DNA of 24,037 nucleotides, from contig JBBQSN010000039.1 in the NCBI GenBank assembly GCA_038213835.1, positions 1 through 24,037 of the forward strand. The letters run 5' to 3'. The notes beneath the pieces were generated by a model. That model did not search any database. It saw nothing but the letters and a program-made list of their open reading frames with translations, and had not been told where the DNA came from. Position 1 is the stretch's first letter. Each line of letters begins with the position of its first letter. A program made the translations under genes and the position numbers. Of this stretch, positions 15,114 to 22,288 are shown piece by piece. This DNA comes from JBBQSN01 sp038213835. GTDB taxonomy: Bacteria; Actinomycetota; Actinomycetes; Actinomycetales; CAWJMD01.

Positions 15114-16196
15114 TCAGACGTAGCGCTCGAGGATGCTCGACTCGGCCAGCCGCGAGAGACCCTCGCGCACCGCGCGTGCCCGCTGCTCGCCCACGCCGTC
15201 GACGGTCATGAGGTCGTCGATGCCGGCCGCCAGCAGCTTCTGCAGGCCGTCGAAGTGCTCCACCAGCCGCTCCACGATCGCGCCCGGGAGCCGGGGGATC
15301 TTGTGCAGCAGCCGGAGGCCGCGCGGACTGGCGGCGCCGTCGAGCGACTCGCCGCCGCCGGTGAGGCCGAGAACCCGGGCCACCTGAGCGAGGTCGACCA
15401 GCTCGGTGGGGTCGATCTTGCCGAGGTCGTCGAGCACCTGCTGGACGGTGCGGTCGTGGCGGGTCTGTTCGAGGTAGTCGGAGATCACCAGCTCGCGGTC
15501 GGGCCCGACCCCGCCGATCAGCTCGTCGAGCTGGAGCGAGAGCAGCCGGCCGTCAGCACCGAGCTCGACGACGTACCCGGCGATCTCGTCGCTGATGCGG
15601 CGCACCATCTCGAGCCGCTGCACCACGGCTGCGACGTCGCGCACGGTGACGAGGTCCTCGATCTCGAGCGCCGACAGGGTCCCGGTGACCTCGTCGAGGC
15701 GGGCCTTGTAGCGCTCGAGGGTGGCCAGCGCCTGGTTCGACCGGCCGAGGATGGCCTCCGAGCCCTCCAGGACGTACCGCCGGTTGCCCACGTAGAGCGC
15801 GACGATGTGCATGCTCTGGCTCACCGAGATGACCGGGAAGCCGGTCTGCTTGGCGACCCGCTCGGCCGTGCGGTGCCGGGTACCCGACTCCGAGGTCTCG
15901 ATCGTCGGGTCCGGGACGAGCTGGACGGCGGCGCGCAGGATCTTGGTGGCCTCGCGGTCCAGCACGATCGCACCGTCCATCTTGGCGAGCTCGCGCAGCC
16001 GGGTGGCCGAGAAGTCGACGTCGAGGACGAAGCCGCCGGTGCTGAGGGCCTCGACGCTGCGGTCGGCGCCGAGCACGACCAGGGCGCCGGTGCGACCGCG
16101 CAGGATGCGCTCGAGGCCGTCGCGCAGCTCGGTGCCCGGAGCGGCTGCGGCAAGGGTGGCGCGCAGCATGTCGTCCTCGTCGCGCTCGCTCACCAC
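15114..16196 (-). CDS. disA: DNA integrity scanning diadenylate cyclase
   Basis: This 360-residue protein should make the second messenger c-di-AMP from two ATP and scan DNA for branched structures. The N-terminal DAC domain carries DGA (74-76) and SGTRHRTAERVAKQTG with RHR at 107-109, the two catalytic signatures. A helical linker follows, and the C terminus ends in a helix-hairpin-helix (TVDGVGEQRARAVREGL) that binds DNA. Length and architecture match DisA of Bacillus and mycobacteria. Two GTG codons are in tandem at 16196 and 16193. The first is 6 nt after a TAGTCT box, so a leaderless transcript independent of radA is likely. It lies 63 bp after radA on the same strand, the usual actinobacterial order. 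Confidence 0.96.
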   Translation of the reverse strand: MVSERDEDDMLRATLAAAAPGTELRDGLERILRGRTGALVVLGADRSVEALSTGGFVLDVDFSATRLRELAKMDGAIVLDREATKILRAAVQLVPDPTIETSESGTRHRTAERVAKQTGFPVISVSQSMHIVALYVGNRRYVLEGSEAILGRSNQALATLERYKARLDEVTGTLSALEIEDLVTVRDVAAVVQRLEMVRRISDEIAGYVVELGADGRLLSLQLDELIGGVGPDRELVISDYLEQTRHDRTVQQVLDDLGKIDPTELVDLAQVARVLGLTGGGESLDGAASPRGLRLLHKIPRLPGAIVERLVEHFDGLQKLLAAGIDDLMTVDGVGEQRARAVREGLSRLAESSILERYV

Positions 16197-16202
16197 GCCG
16201 GA

Positions 16203-16208
16203 AGACTA
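16203..16208 (-). promoter_or_regulatory. -10 box TAGTCT for leaderless disA
   Basis: On the minus strand TAGTCT is followed by 6 nt and GTG 16196. It sits in the 63-bp radA-disA gap, so disA may be expressed without radA. Confidence 0.5.
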
Positions 16209-16259
16209 TCGGGGCGCGAGTCGCCCGTAGGTCTCGTGCAGGTCACGTTGCGGGGCGGG

Positions 16260-17666
16260 TCACTGGTCACGGCCCCGCCGGGTGCGCGGGAGCACACCGA
16301 GCCGGATGGCCTCGACGACCTGGCCGATCTCGATCACCTTCATGCCGGCCGGGACGGGCACCGCGACGGTGCCGCCGAGCGGGATCGCCGCGGTGGTGAA
16401 GCCGAGCCGGGCGGCCTCGGCGAGGCGCCGCCCCAGCCCCGGCACCGGACGCACCTCGCCCGACAGCCCGACCTCGCCGAAGGCCACCATCCGCGGTGGC
16501 AGCGCCACCTCGAGGGCGGCAGATGCCAGGGCGAGGGTGATCGCGAGGTCGGCCGCAGGCTCCCCGATCCTCACCCCGCCGACCGTGGAGACGAAGACGT
16601 CCTGCCCGAGCAGGGCTATCCGCATCCGGGCGCTGATCACGGCCTGCACCATCGAGACCCGGGACGAGTCGAGCCCACTGGTGGCGCGGCGCGGGTTCTT
16701 CGCCTCGGTGGGGGCGACCAGCGCCTGCACCTCGGCGACGAGCGGACGGCGACCCTCCAGGGTGACCGTGACGCACGACCCGGGGGCGTGCAGGTCGGTG
16801 CGGGACAGGAACAGCCCGCTCGGGTCGGTGAGCCCGACGATGCCCTCCTCCGAGAGGTCGAAGCAGCCGACCTCGTCGGTCGGGCCGTAGCGGTTCTTCA
16901 CGGCGCGCACGAGCCGCAGCCGTGAGTGCCGCTCGCCCTCGAACTGGCAGACGACGTCGACGAGGTGCTCGAGCGTGCGCGGGCCGGCGATCGAGCCGTC
17001 CTTGGTGACGTGACCGACCAGCAGGGTGGCCATGTCGCGCTCCTTGGCCACCCGGATCAGCGCGGCCGCGACCTCGCGGACCTGGGAGACGTTGCCGGCC
17101 TGGCCCTCGACCTGGGCGGAGCTGACGGTCTGCACAGAGTCGACGACGAGCAGGTCAGGCTGAACCTCGTCGACGTGCCCGAGCACGGTGGCCAGATCGG
17201 TCTCGGCGGCGAGGAAGAGCTTCGGCCGCATCGCCCCGATCCGCTCGGCCCGCAGCCGCACCTGCGAGGCGGACTCCTCGCCGGTGACGTACAGGACGGT
17301 GCGCCCGGAGGCGGCGGCGTGACCGGCGACGTCGAGCAGGAGGGTGGACTTGCCGACCCCGGGCTCGCCCGCGACCAGCACGACCGCGCCGGGGACGAGA
17401 CCGCCGCCGAGCACCCGGTCGAGCTCGTCGACCCGGGTGGGGACCGCGCGGGCGGAGTCGACGTCGACCTGGTCGATCGGCCTGGCGGGGGTGGTGACCC
17501 GGGCAGCGCGCGTGGTGCGCACCGTGGGGGCGCCGACCTCCTCGACGCTGCCCCAGGCCTGGCACTCGCCACATCGGCCGACCCACTTGGACGCGACCCA
17601 GCCGCACTCGACGCACCGGTACCCGGGACGCTCCGCGCGTGCAGCCCGGACTGCCTTGGTGCTCAC
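16260..17666 (-). CDS. radA: DNA repair protein RadA (Sms)
   Basis: This 468-residue RecA-like helicase acts in branch migration during recombination. An N-terminal zinc finger uses Cys18, 21, 32 and 35 (CVECGWV...CGECQAWGS). The ATPase core has Walker A GEPGVGKST (100-108), Walker B LLVVDS (172-177) and the RadA-specific KNRFG motif as KNRYG (257-261), a conservative Phe-to-Tyr change. The C-terminal Lon-protease-like domain follows (SRVSMVQAVISARM...DVFVSTVGGVR...GEVGLSGEVRPVPG), here as in other RadA proteins presumably a DNA scaffold rather than a protease. GTG 17666 begins the conserved protein. Only a weak ribosome site is visible. It is upstream of disA. Confidence 0.96.
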   Translation of the reverse strand: MSTKAVRAARAERPGYRCVECGWVASKWVGRCGECQAWGSVEEVGAPTVRTTRAARVTTPARPIDQVDVDSARAVPTRVDELDRVLGGGLVPGAVVLVAGEPGVGKSTLLLDVAGHAAASGRTVLYVTGEESASQVRLRAERIGAMRPKLFLAAETDLATVLGHVDEVQPDLLVVDSVQTVSSAQVEGQAGNVSQVREVAAALIRVAKERDMATLLVGHVTKDGSIAGPRTLEHLVDVVCQFEGERHSRLRLVRAVKNRYGPTDEVGCFDLSEEGIVGLTDPSGLFLSRTDLHAPGSCVTVTLEGRRPLVAEVQALVAPTEAKNPRRATSGLDSSRVSMVQAVISARMRIALLGQDVFVSTVGGVRIGEPAADLAITLALASAALEVALPPRMVAFGEVGLSGEVRPVPGLGRRLAEAARLGFTTAAIPLGGTVAVPVPAGMKVIEIGQVVEAIRLGVLPRTRRGRDQ

Positions 17667-17759
17667 GTGCCGCTCACCACGATTGACCTCACCCGGCCAC
17701 CGTAGGTCCGCGGTCCGACACCCGGCCGGAGCCGCGCCCCGCGGGCGGCCGGCAGGGGA

Positions 17760-18485
17760 TCAGTAGCGGCGCCACCAGAGGTCCACGGCGTAGTCGACGC
17801 CCGTCCCGGGGTGCTCGGAGAGCACGGCGTCGGCCATGGCGGCGCTGAACTCGATCTTCACGACACGGGCGAAGGTCTGCCGGTCCGGGAACTGCCAGCG
17901 GATGTCGAGCGGCACCCGGGTGAAGCCCTGGCGGCGCCAGAAGCGGCGGACGGCGGCCGGGTCGTAGGAGGGCAGGGCCCGGCGGAACCAGGAGCCGAAG
18001 GTGGACCGGGTGGCGTCGTTGTCGATGAGGAACGCCGTCCCCCCGCGGCGCAGGACGCGGTGCAGCTCGGACAGACCGGGCTCGCAGCCGGGACCGAAGA
18101 AGTACGCCCACCGCGCGTGCACGACGTCGACCGAGGAGTCAGCGAGGGGGAGGCTCGCGGCTGACCCCGCGAGAACCGAGATCCGTTGCTGCGTGACGGG
18201 TTCGAGCTCGACCACCCGGCGTCGGGCGACGTCCAGCAGGGGAGGGTGCGGTTCGACGCCGGTGACCCGGGCCGCGTCCGCCGCGAACCGCGCGAGGTGG
18301 AACCCGGTGCCGCACCCGACGTCGAGCAGGTGGACGCCGGTCCAGTCGTGCACCTCGCGCATCGCACGCTCGATCTCGCCGTCGGGGTCGACGCCGCGGT
18401 TCTCCAGCTCGTAGACGTCCGGCCACTGCCAGATGTTCGGGCTCGCGATGACGCCCGGGAGGTCGTCGCCGGGCGGTGGAGTCAT
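17760..18485 (-). CDS. Class I SAM-dependent methyltransferase
   Basis: This 241-residue protein has a Methyltransf_11-type Rossmann domain. Motif I is HLLDVGCGTGFHLARF (52-67), the acidic end of beta-2 is VTGVEPH, and motif IV is SVDVVHARWAYFFGPG, followed by a LHRVLRRGGTAFLID segment. The N terminus PNIWQWPDVYELENRGVDPDGEI is a conserved-looking cap. The substrate is unknown. Small molecules are more likely than DNA because no target-recognition domain is present. ATG 18485 is 7 nt after a TACCGT box without a Shine-Dalgarno, predicting a leaderless mRNA. It is upstream of radA by 93 bp on the same strand, but radA appears to have separate translation signals. Confidence 0.88.
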   Translation of the reverse strand: MTPPPGDDLPGVIASPNIWQWPDVYELENRGVDPDGEIERAMREVHDWTGVHLLDVGCGTGFHLARFAADAARVTGVEPHPPLLDVARRRVVELEPVTQQRISVLAGSAASLPLADSSVDVVHARWAYFFGPGCEPGLSELHRVLRRGGTAFLIDNDATRSTFGSWFRRALPSYDPAAVRRFWRRQGFTRVPLDIRWQFPDRQTFARVVKIEFSAAMADAVLSEHPGTGVDYAVDLWWRRY

Positions 18486-18492
18486 GCCGGGA

Positions 18493-18498
18493 ACGGTA
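18493..18498 (-). promoter_or_regulatory. -10 box TACCGT, leaderless methyltransferase gene
   Basis: On the minus strand TACCGT is followed by 7 nt and ATG 18485. No convincing -35 is seen. Confidence 0.5.
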
Positions 18499-18556
18499 TC
18501 CCGTCAGACGTCGCACCGACTCAGGACTCCCTGGGGCACAGAGCTGCTGACCTCGA

Positions 18557-19372
18557 TCAGGAGCTGCGAGCGGCCCGCCGGGCGGCGGTGGCGGGGTGGA
18601 CCATCAGCGGCAGCCGCTTGTGCACGCCCATCGCCTGGTCGCACAGCCGGGCCAGCTCGGCGTAGGCGGCCGACCCGACCAGCTCGACGAGCTCCTCCTG
18701 GTTCGAGAGGTAGACCGGGTTCGTCGCCACGTGCGCCTCGGGGTTGCCGGTGCAGTACCAGTCCAGGTCGTGGCCGCCCTCGCCCCAGCCCCTGCGGTCG
18801 TACTCCCCCACGCTCACCTCGAGATAGGAGCTGCCGTCCGGGCGCTCGACGGTGCGGTAGGTGCGTCGCAGGGGGAGCTGCCAGCAGACGTCCGGCTTGG
18901 TCCTGACGAAGGAGAAGCCCTCGTCGTCCGCGAGGTGGTGCAGCGCGCAGCCGGACCGCTCCTTGCCGCTCGCGTCGGTGAAGCCCGGGTCGTTGAGGAA
19001 GATGCAGGCGCCGTCGAGAACCCTTGTCTTGCGGGCGCCATCGGCGTCGAGCTCGACCCAGCCGCCGTCCTTGCGACGAGCCCGGGGGGCTCGCTGCCAG
19101 GTGTCGGCCGAGAGCTTCTTCACCTCGGCGCGCACCCGCTTCTCGTCGTCGGCGTCGCTGAAGTGCGCTCCGAGGGTGCAGCAGCCGTCGAGGGGGCGGT
19201 CGGCGTAGATGCCGTGGCAGCCGCGTCCGAAGATGCAGGTCCAGTTCGAGGTGAGCCAGGTGATGTCGGCGCGGAAGACCTGCGTCGCGGCCTCACCCTC
19301 GGCGGTCTCGGGGTCGGCGAACTCGACCCAGACCCGGGTGGCGTCGAGGGAGGTCTCGGGAGACGTCGGCAC
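18557..19372 (-). CDS. Conserved-looking cysteine-rich protein of unknown function
   Basis: This 271-residue soluble protein has nine Cys (46, 52, 64, 65, 123, 142, 163, 207, 244). Several are clustered as TCIFGRGCHGI and DGCCTLGAHF, later GCALHHLADD and YCTGNPEAH. It has no signal peptide or membrane helix, so the Cys/His clusters suggest a bound metal or iron-sulfur centre in the cytoplasm. The pattern loosely recalls YkgJ/DUF3109-type zinc- or iron-chelating proteins, but I cannot place it in a family with confidence. The usual upstream GTG (19378) is only 1 nt after the TAGAGT box, whereas GTG 19372 is exactly 7 nt after it, so the protein should begin MPTSPETSLD. It faces ppx across 44 bp. 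Confidence 0.78.
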   Translation of the reverse strand: MPTSPETSLDATRVWVEFADPETAEGEAATQVFRADITWLTSNWTCIFGRGCHGIYADRPLDGCCTLGAHFSDADDEKRVRAEVKKLSADTWQRAPRARRKDGGWVELDADGARKTRVLDGACIFLNDPGFTDASGKERSGCALHHLADDEGFSFVRTKPDVCWQLPLRRTYRTVERPDGSSYLEVSVGEYDRRGWGEGGHDLDWYCTGNPEAHVATNPVYLSNQEELVELVGSAAYAELARLCDQAMGVHKRLPLMVHPATAARRAARSS

Positions 19373-19379
19373 GGACACG

Positions 19380-19410
19380 ACTCTACGGCCACGGGGAGAC
19401 CCAGTAGCGT
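19380..19410. promoter_or_regulatory. Interlocked divergent promoters for the Cys-rich gene and ppx
   Basis: The leftward -10 box TAGAGT (19385-19380) is 7 nt before GTG 19372. The rightward -10 box TAGCGT (19405-19410) is 6 nt before ATG 19417. Each box lies where the -35 of the other promoter should sit, so RNA polymerase could probably occupy only one at a time (inference). Neither has a recognisable TTGAC. Confidence 0.5.
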
Positions 19411-19416
19411 CGCGGC

Positions 19417-20349
19417 ATGCGGCTGGGAGTGCTGGACGTCGGGTCGAACACGGTGCACCTGCTCGTCGTCGACGCCCGCCCCGGCGCGCGGCCCTGGCCG
19501 GCCACCTCACACAAGGCCGAGCTCCGGCTCGCCGAGCACCTGCGCGACGACGGCGGGATCGACGACGAGGGGGCGCAGAGGCTGGTGCGCTTCGTCGGTG
19601 AGGCCCTCCGGGTCGCCGAGGACACCGGCTGCGAGGACATCCTCCCGTTCGCCACCTCCGCCGTCCGGGAGGCCCCGAACGGTCTGGAGGTGCTGGCCCG
19701 GGTTCGGGAGGCGACGGGTGTCGACCTCCAGGTGCTCACCGGTGACGCCGAGGCACGGCTGACCTTCCTGGCCGTCCGCCGCTGGTTCGGCTGGTCGGCC
19801 GGACGCCTGCTGGTCGTGGACATCGGGGGCGGCTCGCTGGAGCTCGCGGTCGGGGCCGACGAGGACCCGGACGTCTCGCTCAGCCTGCCCCTGGGCGCGG
19901 GACGGCTCACTCGCGAGCACCTGCCGCACGACCCGCCGAAGGGAGCCGAGGTCAAGGCGCTGCGCAAGCTGGTCCGGGTCGCGGTGGCCAAGGCGGTCCG
20001 CGACCTGAACCGCGGCGGCGCACCGGATCTCGTGGTGGGGTCGAGCAAGACGATGCGGTCGCTGGCCCGCCTCACCGGGGCGGCTCCCAGCAGCGAGGGA
20101 CCCTACGCGGCGCGGATGCTGCGCCGCGACGACCTCGCCGACCGGGTGCCCCAGCTCGCCGCGTCGAGCGCCGCCGAACGGTCCGAGCTCCCGGGCGTCT
20201 CGGCGAGCCGGGCCCGGCAGCTGCTGGCCGGTGCGCTGGTGGCGCACGCCGTGATGGAGCTGCTCGACGTCGAGGAGCTCCAGGTGTGCCCCTGGGCGCT
20301 GCGCGAGGGGATCATCCTGCGCCGGCTCGACTGGATCAGCGCCGGCTGA
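19417..20349 (+). CDS. Ppx/GppA-family exopolyphosphatase
   Basis: This 310-residue member of the ASKHA fold hydrolyses polyphosphate ends or pppGpp. The phosphate 1 motif is LGVLDVGSNTVHLLVVD (3-19) and the phosphate 2 motif is VVDIGGGSLELAVG (133-146). The catalytic Glu equivalent is Glu112 in LTGDAEARLTF. The length corresponds to the short two-domain form common in Actinobacteria, which lacks the C-terminal HD domain of E. coli Ppx. Which substrate dominates cannot be told. ATG 19417 is 6 nt after TAGCGT, predicting a leaderless mRNA. Its 3' end overlaps the convergent membrane-protein gene by 14 bp. Neighbouring a TIM-barrel gene and a proline-catabolism gene is an arrangement seen in relatives, from memory. 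Confidence 0.92.
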   Translation: MRLGVLDVGSNTVHLLVVDARPGARPWPATSHKAELRLAEHLRDDGGIDDEGAQRLVRFVGEALRVAEDTGCEDILPFATSAVREAPNGLEVLARVREATGVDLQVLTGDAEARLTFLAVRRWFGWSAGRLLVVDIGGGSLELAVGADEDPDVSLSLPLGAGRLTREHLPHDPPKGAEVKALRKLVRVAVAKAVRDLNRGGAPDLVVGSSKTMRSLARLTGAAPSSEGPYAARMLRRDDLADRVPQLAASSAAERSELPGVSASRARQLLAGALVAHAVMELLDVEELQVCPWALREGIILRRLDWISAG

Positions 20350-20869
20350 CAGGGTCGCCGTCAGCGAGCTGCTCCTCGTTCAGCCGCACCGAACGCCGGA
20401 CGCGTCCCAGCAGCCGGCGTTGTGGTGGACCAGTGAGGTACCAGATGAACGCCAGCCAGTAAGCGGACAGGGCGATCTGGGTCCAACGCGCCCAGCGGGT
20501 GGGGTCCTCGACCAGGAGGGCGAGCTGCAGGACCAGCAGGATGGTCCAGAAGACCGCGGAACCAAGCCATAACCGGCGGACGCCGGTGCCCCTGGTGAGC
20601 ATCCGGTCGATCATCATGACGGTCCGTCGACCACGCACGACCGCCGCACCGGCAAGAGGGCTCGGGGCGGCCCGTCCGCGCGTGTTCGCGCGCTCCACCG
20701 CCCAGCGCTCCCGAAGGCTGAGACCGGCCGCGACGTCGGCCCACTCCCGGGCACCGGAGCCGGGGAACAGGGCGTCCTGGATCCGCCGGCGCAGGACCAG
20801 GAGCACGACGAACAACAGGACGAGGAAGGCGGCGGGCAGGAGGAGGACGAGGAGGGCCGTCGGGCTCAT
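20336..20869 (-). CDS. Small membrane protein of unknown function
   Basis: This 177-residue protein has an N-terminal hydrophobic helix (about 4-26), an Arg-rich cytoplasmic-looking middle (LRRRIQDALFPGSG, then GLSLRERWAVERANTRGR), and two more helices at about 99-118 and 128-146. The C terminus is polar (RRVRRSVRLNEEQLADGDPVSRR). No catalytic motif or known family is recognised. ATG 20869 has at best a weak GGA upstream and no TANNNT box at the leaderless distance, unlike its neighbours. The last 14 bp overlap the end of ppx tail-to-tail. The 107-bp gap to the divergent gene at 20977 contains that gene's -10 box, but I saw no clear promoter for this one. Confidence 0.65.
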   Translation of the reverse strand: MSPTALLVLLLPAAFLVLLFVVLLVLRRRIQDALFPGSGAREWADVAAGLSLRERWAVERANTRGRAAPSPLAGAAVVRGRRTVMMIDRMLTRGTGVRRLWLGSAVFWTILLVLQLALLVEDPTRWARWTQIALSAYWLAFIWYLTGPPQRRLLGRVRRSVRLNEEQLADGDPVSRR

Positions 20870-20964
20870 GGTCGCATTCCAGCACCTGCCGGGCCGATCG
20901 CGTGCCCGACCGCCGCAGGACCACGCGGACGGCGGCCACGAGGGGCGCGCGGCTCAGGGCCACC

Positions 20965-20970
20965 TACTGT
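20965..20970 (+). promoter_or_regulatory. -10 box TACTGT, leaderless start of the 20977-23742 operon
   Basis: TACTGT is followed by 6 nt and GTG 20977. A GGGGGA run directly touches the GTG and is too close to act as a Shine-Dalgarno. Confidence 0.55.
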
Positions 20971-20976
20971 GGGGGA

Positions 20977-21804
20977 GTGGTCCGAGACCTGCCCCTCCCC
21001 GAGGGCATCGACGTCGCGCTGTCGACGTCGTCGACGTACCCCGTCGGCATCCAGGTGGCGTTCGAGACCGCGGCACGGCTGGGGTACGACGGCATCGAGG
21101 TGATGGTCTGGACCGACCCCCTCAGCCAGGACGCCGACTCCCTCGCCTCGCTCAGCCGGCACTACGGCGTGCCGATCGTCGCGGTGCACGCGCCCACGCT
21201 GCTGATCACCCAGCGGGTCTGGGGCAAGGAGGCGTGGGCCAAGATCACCGGCGCCGTCGACCTCGCGCAGGAGCTGGGCGCCAACACGGTCGTGGCGCAC
21301 CCGCCGTTCCGCTGGCAGCGCGACTACGCCGAGGGCTTCGTCGAGGGCGTACGCAGGATCGGCCAGGAGAGCGGCGTCGCCGTCGCGGTCGAGAACATGT
21401 ACCCGTGGCGGGTGCGCCAGCGCGAGATCCCTGCGTACCTGCCGGGCTGGGACCCCACCGACGAGGACTACGACCACGTCACCGTCGACCTGTCCCACTC
21501 GGCCACGGCCGGTTCGGACCCGCTCGAGATGGTGCGCCGGCTCGGCCCGCGACTGCGGCACCTGCACCTGGCCGACGGCTCGGGCTCGCCCAAGGACGAG
21601 CACCTCGTCCCCGGACGCGGCACCCAGCCCTGCGCCGAGGTGCTGCGGCACCTCACCACGAGCGGCTGGCGGGGCGTGGTGGTGCTCGAGGTGAACACCC
21701 GGCGCTGCCGCACCGCGGTGGACCGTGACCGCGACCTGTCCGAGTCGCTGGACTTCGCCCGCCGCCACCTGGCCGTGGGGGCGCCGACCCGGCGCCAGGC
21801 GTGA
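20977..21804 (+). CDS. Sugar phosphate isomerase/epimerase-family TIM-barrel protein
   Basis: This 275-residue AP-endonuclease-2-like barrel has the likely metal residues Glu139 (VAVENMYP), Asp171 and His174 (TVDLSHS), His197 (RHLHLADG) and Glu238 (VLEVNT). It begins with IDVALSTSSTYP and has VVAHPPFRWQ near 105-114. It is not closely similar to the two barrels in the sugar operon and belongs to a housekeeping-looking actinobacterial group found beside Ppx (Rv0498-like, from memory). The reaction is unknown. The frame extends upstream to 20902, but GTG 20977 is favoured by the -10 box 6 nt before it and by the conserved N terminus. Its stop overlaps the TetR start by 4 bp. Confidence 0.85.
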   Translation: MVRDLPLPEGIDVALSTSSTYPVGIQVAFETAARLGYDGIEVMVWTDPLSQDADSLASLSRHYGVPIVAVHAPTLLITQRVWGKEAWAKITGAVDLAQELGANTVVAHPPFRWQRDYAEGFVEGVRRIGQESGVAVAVENMYPWRVRQREIPAYLPGWDPTDEDYDHVTVDLSHSATAGSDPLEMVRRLGPRLRHLHLADGSGSPKDEHLVPGRGTQPCAEVLRHLTTSGWRGVVVLEVNTRRCRTAVDRDRDLSESLDFARRHLAVGAPTRRQA

Positions 21805-22277
21805 CCCGCCCGCGTCGCGGCCCGCGACCCGAGGTCGACACCCGGGCGGCGATCATCGTTGCGGCCCGAGAAGAGTTCTCCGCCAACGGCTTCGACGGCG
21901 CCGCCGTGCGCGCGGTTGCTCGTGGGGCCGGCGTCGACCCGGCGCTGGTGCGGCACTACTTCGCGTCCAAGGAGTCGCTGTTCGCCGCCGCGCTCGAGCT
22001 CCCTGTCGACCCGGCGGCACTCGTGGCCCGCGTGGTCGAGGGCGGCCCGGACGGCATCGGTGAGCGGCTGCTGCGCGCGTTCTGCGAGGTCTGGGACCCG
22101 CCGGCGCACCGGGAGCGGCTGGGGCACCTGGTCCCGCAGGTGGCCGTGGTCGGCGGCGCTGCCGACCCGGTACGGGCCGCTTCGCTCGCCGTCAGCCAGC
22201 TCGCCGGCCTCGCGCTGCTGCGGTACGTGGTCGAGCTCGAGCCGGTCGCGTCGGCGAGCCACGACGAGCCCGCATGA
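21801..22277 (+). CDS. TetR-family regulator with a shortened ligand domain
   Basis: This 158-residue protein has a normal N-terminal TetR DNA-binding domain (AAIIVAAREEFSANGFDGAAVRAVA, then GVDPALVRHYFASKESLF, residues about 17-61). The C-terminal domain looks like the type with 'ELPVDPAALV...GERLLR.F..VWD' and '..SQL.GLA..RYV...EP.AS'. Compared with the usual length of about 190, roughly 20 residues appear to be missing between VWDPPAHRERLGHL and AASLAVSQLAGLA, and the usual final helix after EPVASA is absent. The frame is open, so it may still function or be decaying. GTG 21801 overlaps the previous stop. It probably controls its own operon, which encodes an ABC exporter. Confidence 0.85.
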   Translation: MTRPRRGPRPEVDTRAAIIVAAREEFSANGFDGAAVRAVARGAGVDPALVRHYFASKESLFAAALELPVDPAALVARVVEGGPDGIGERLLRAFCEVWDPPAHRERLGHLVPQVAVVGGAADPVRAASLAVSQLAGLALLRYVVELEPVASASHDEPA

Positions 22278-22280
22278 GGA
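22276..22280 (+). promoter_or_regulatory. Shine-Dalgarno GAGGA that decides the ABC ATPase start
   Basis: GAGGA overlaps the TetR stop and lies 8 nt before ATG 22289. The upstream ATG 22274 would overlap this site and has no ribosome-binding site of its own, so 22289 is preferred. Confidence 0.6.
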
Positions 22281-22288
22281 AACATGCG

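Noticed and set aside
16197..16259. c-di-AMP riboswitch (ydaO type) near disA
   Set aside because: The gap is too short (63 bp) for the riboswitch fold and lacks its conserved helices.
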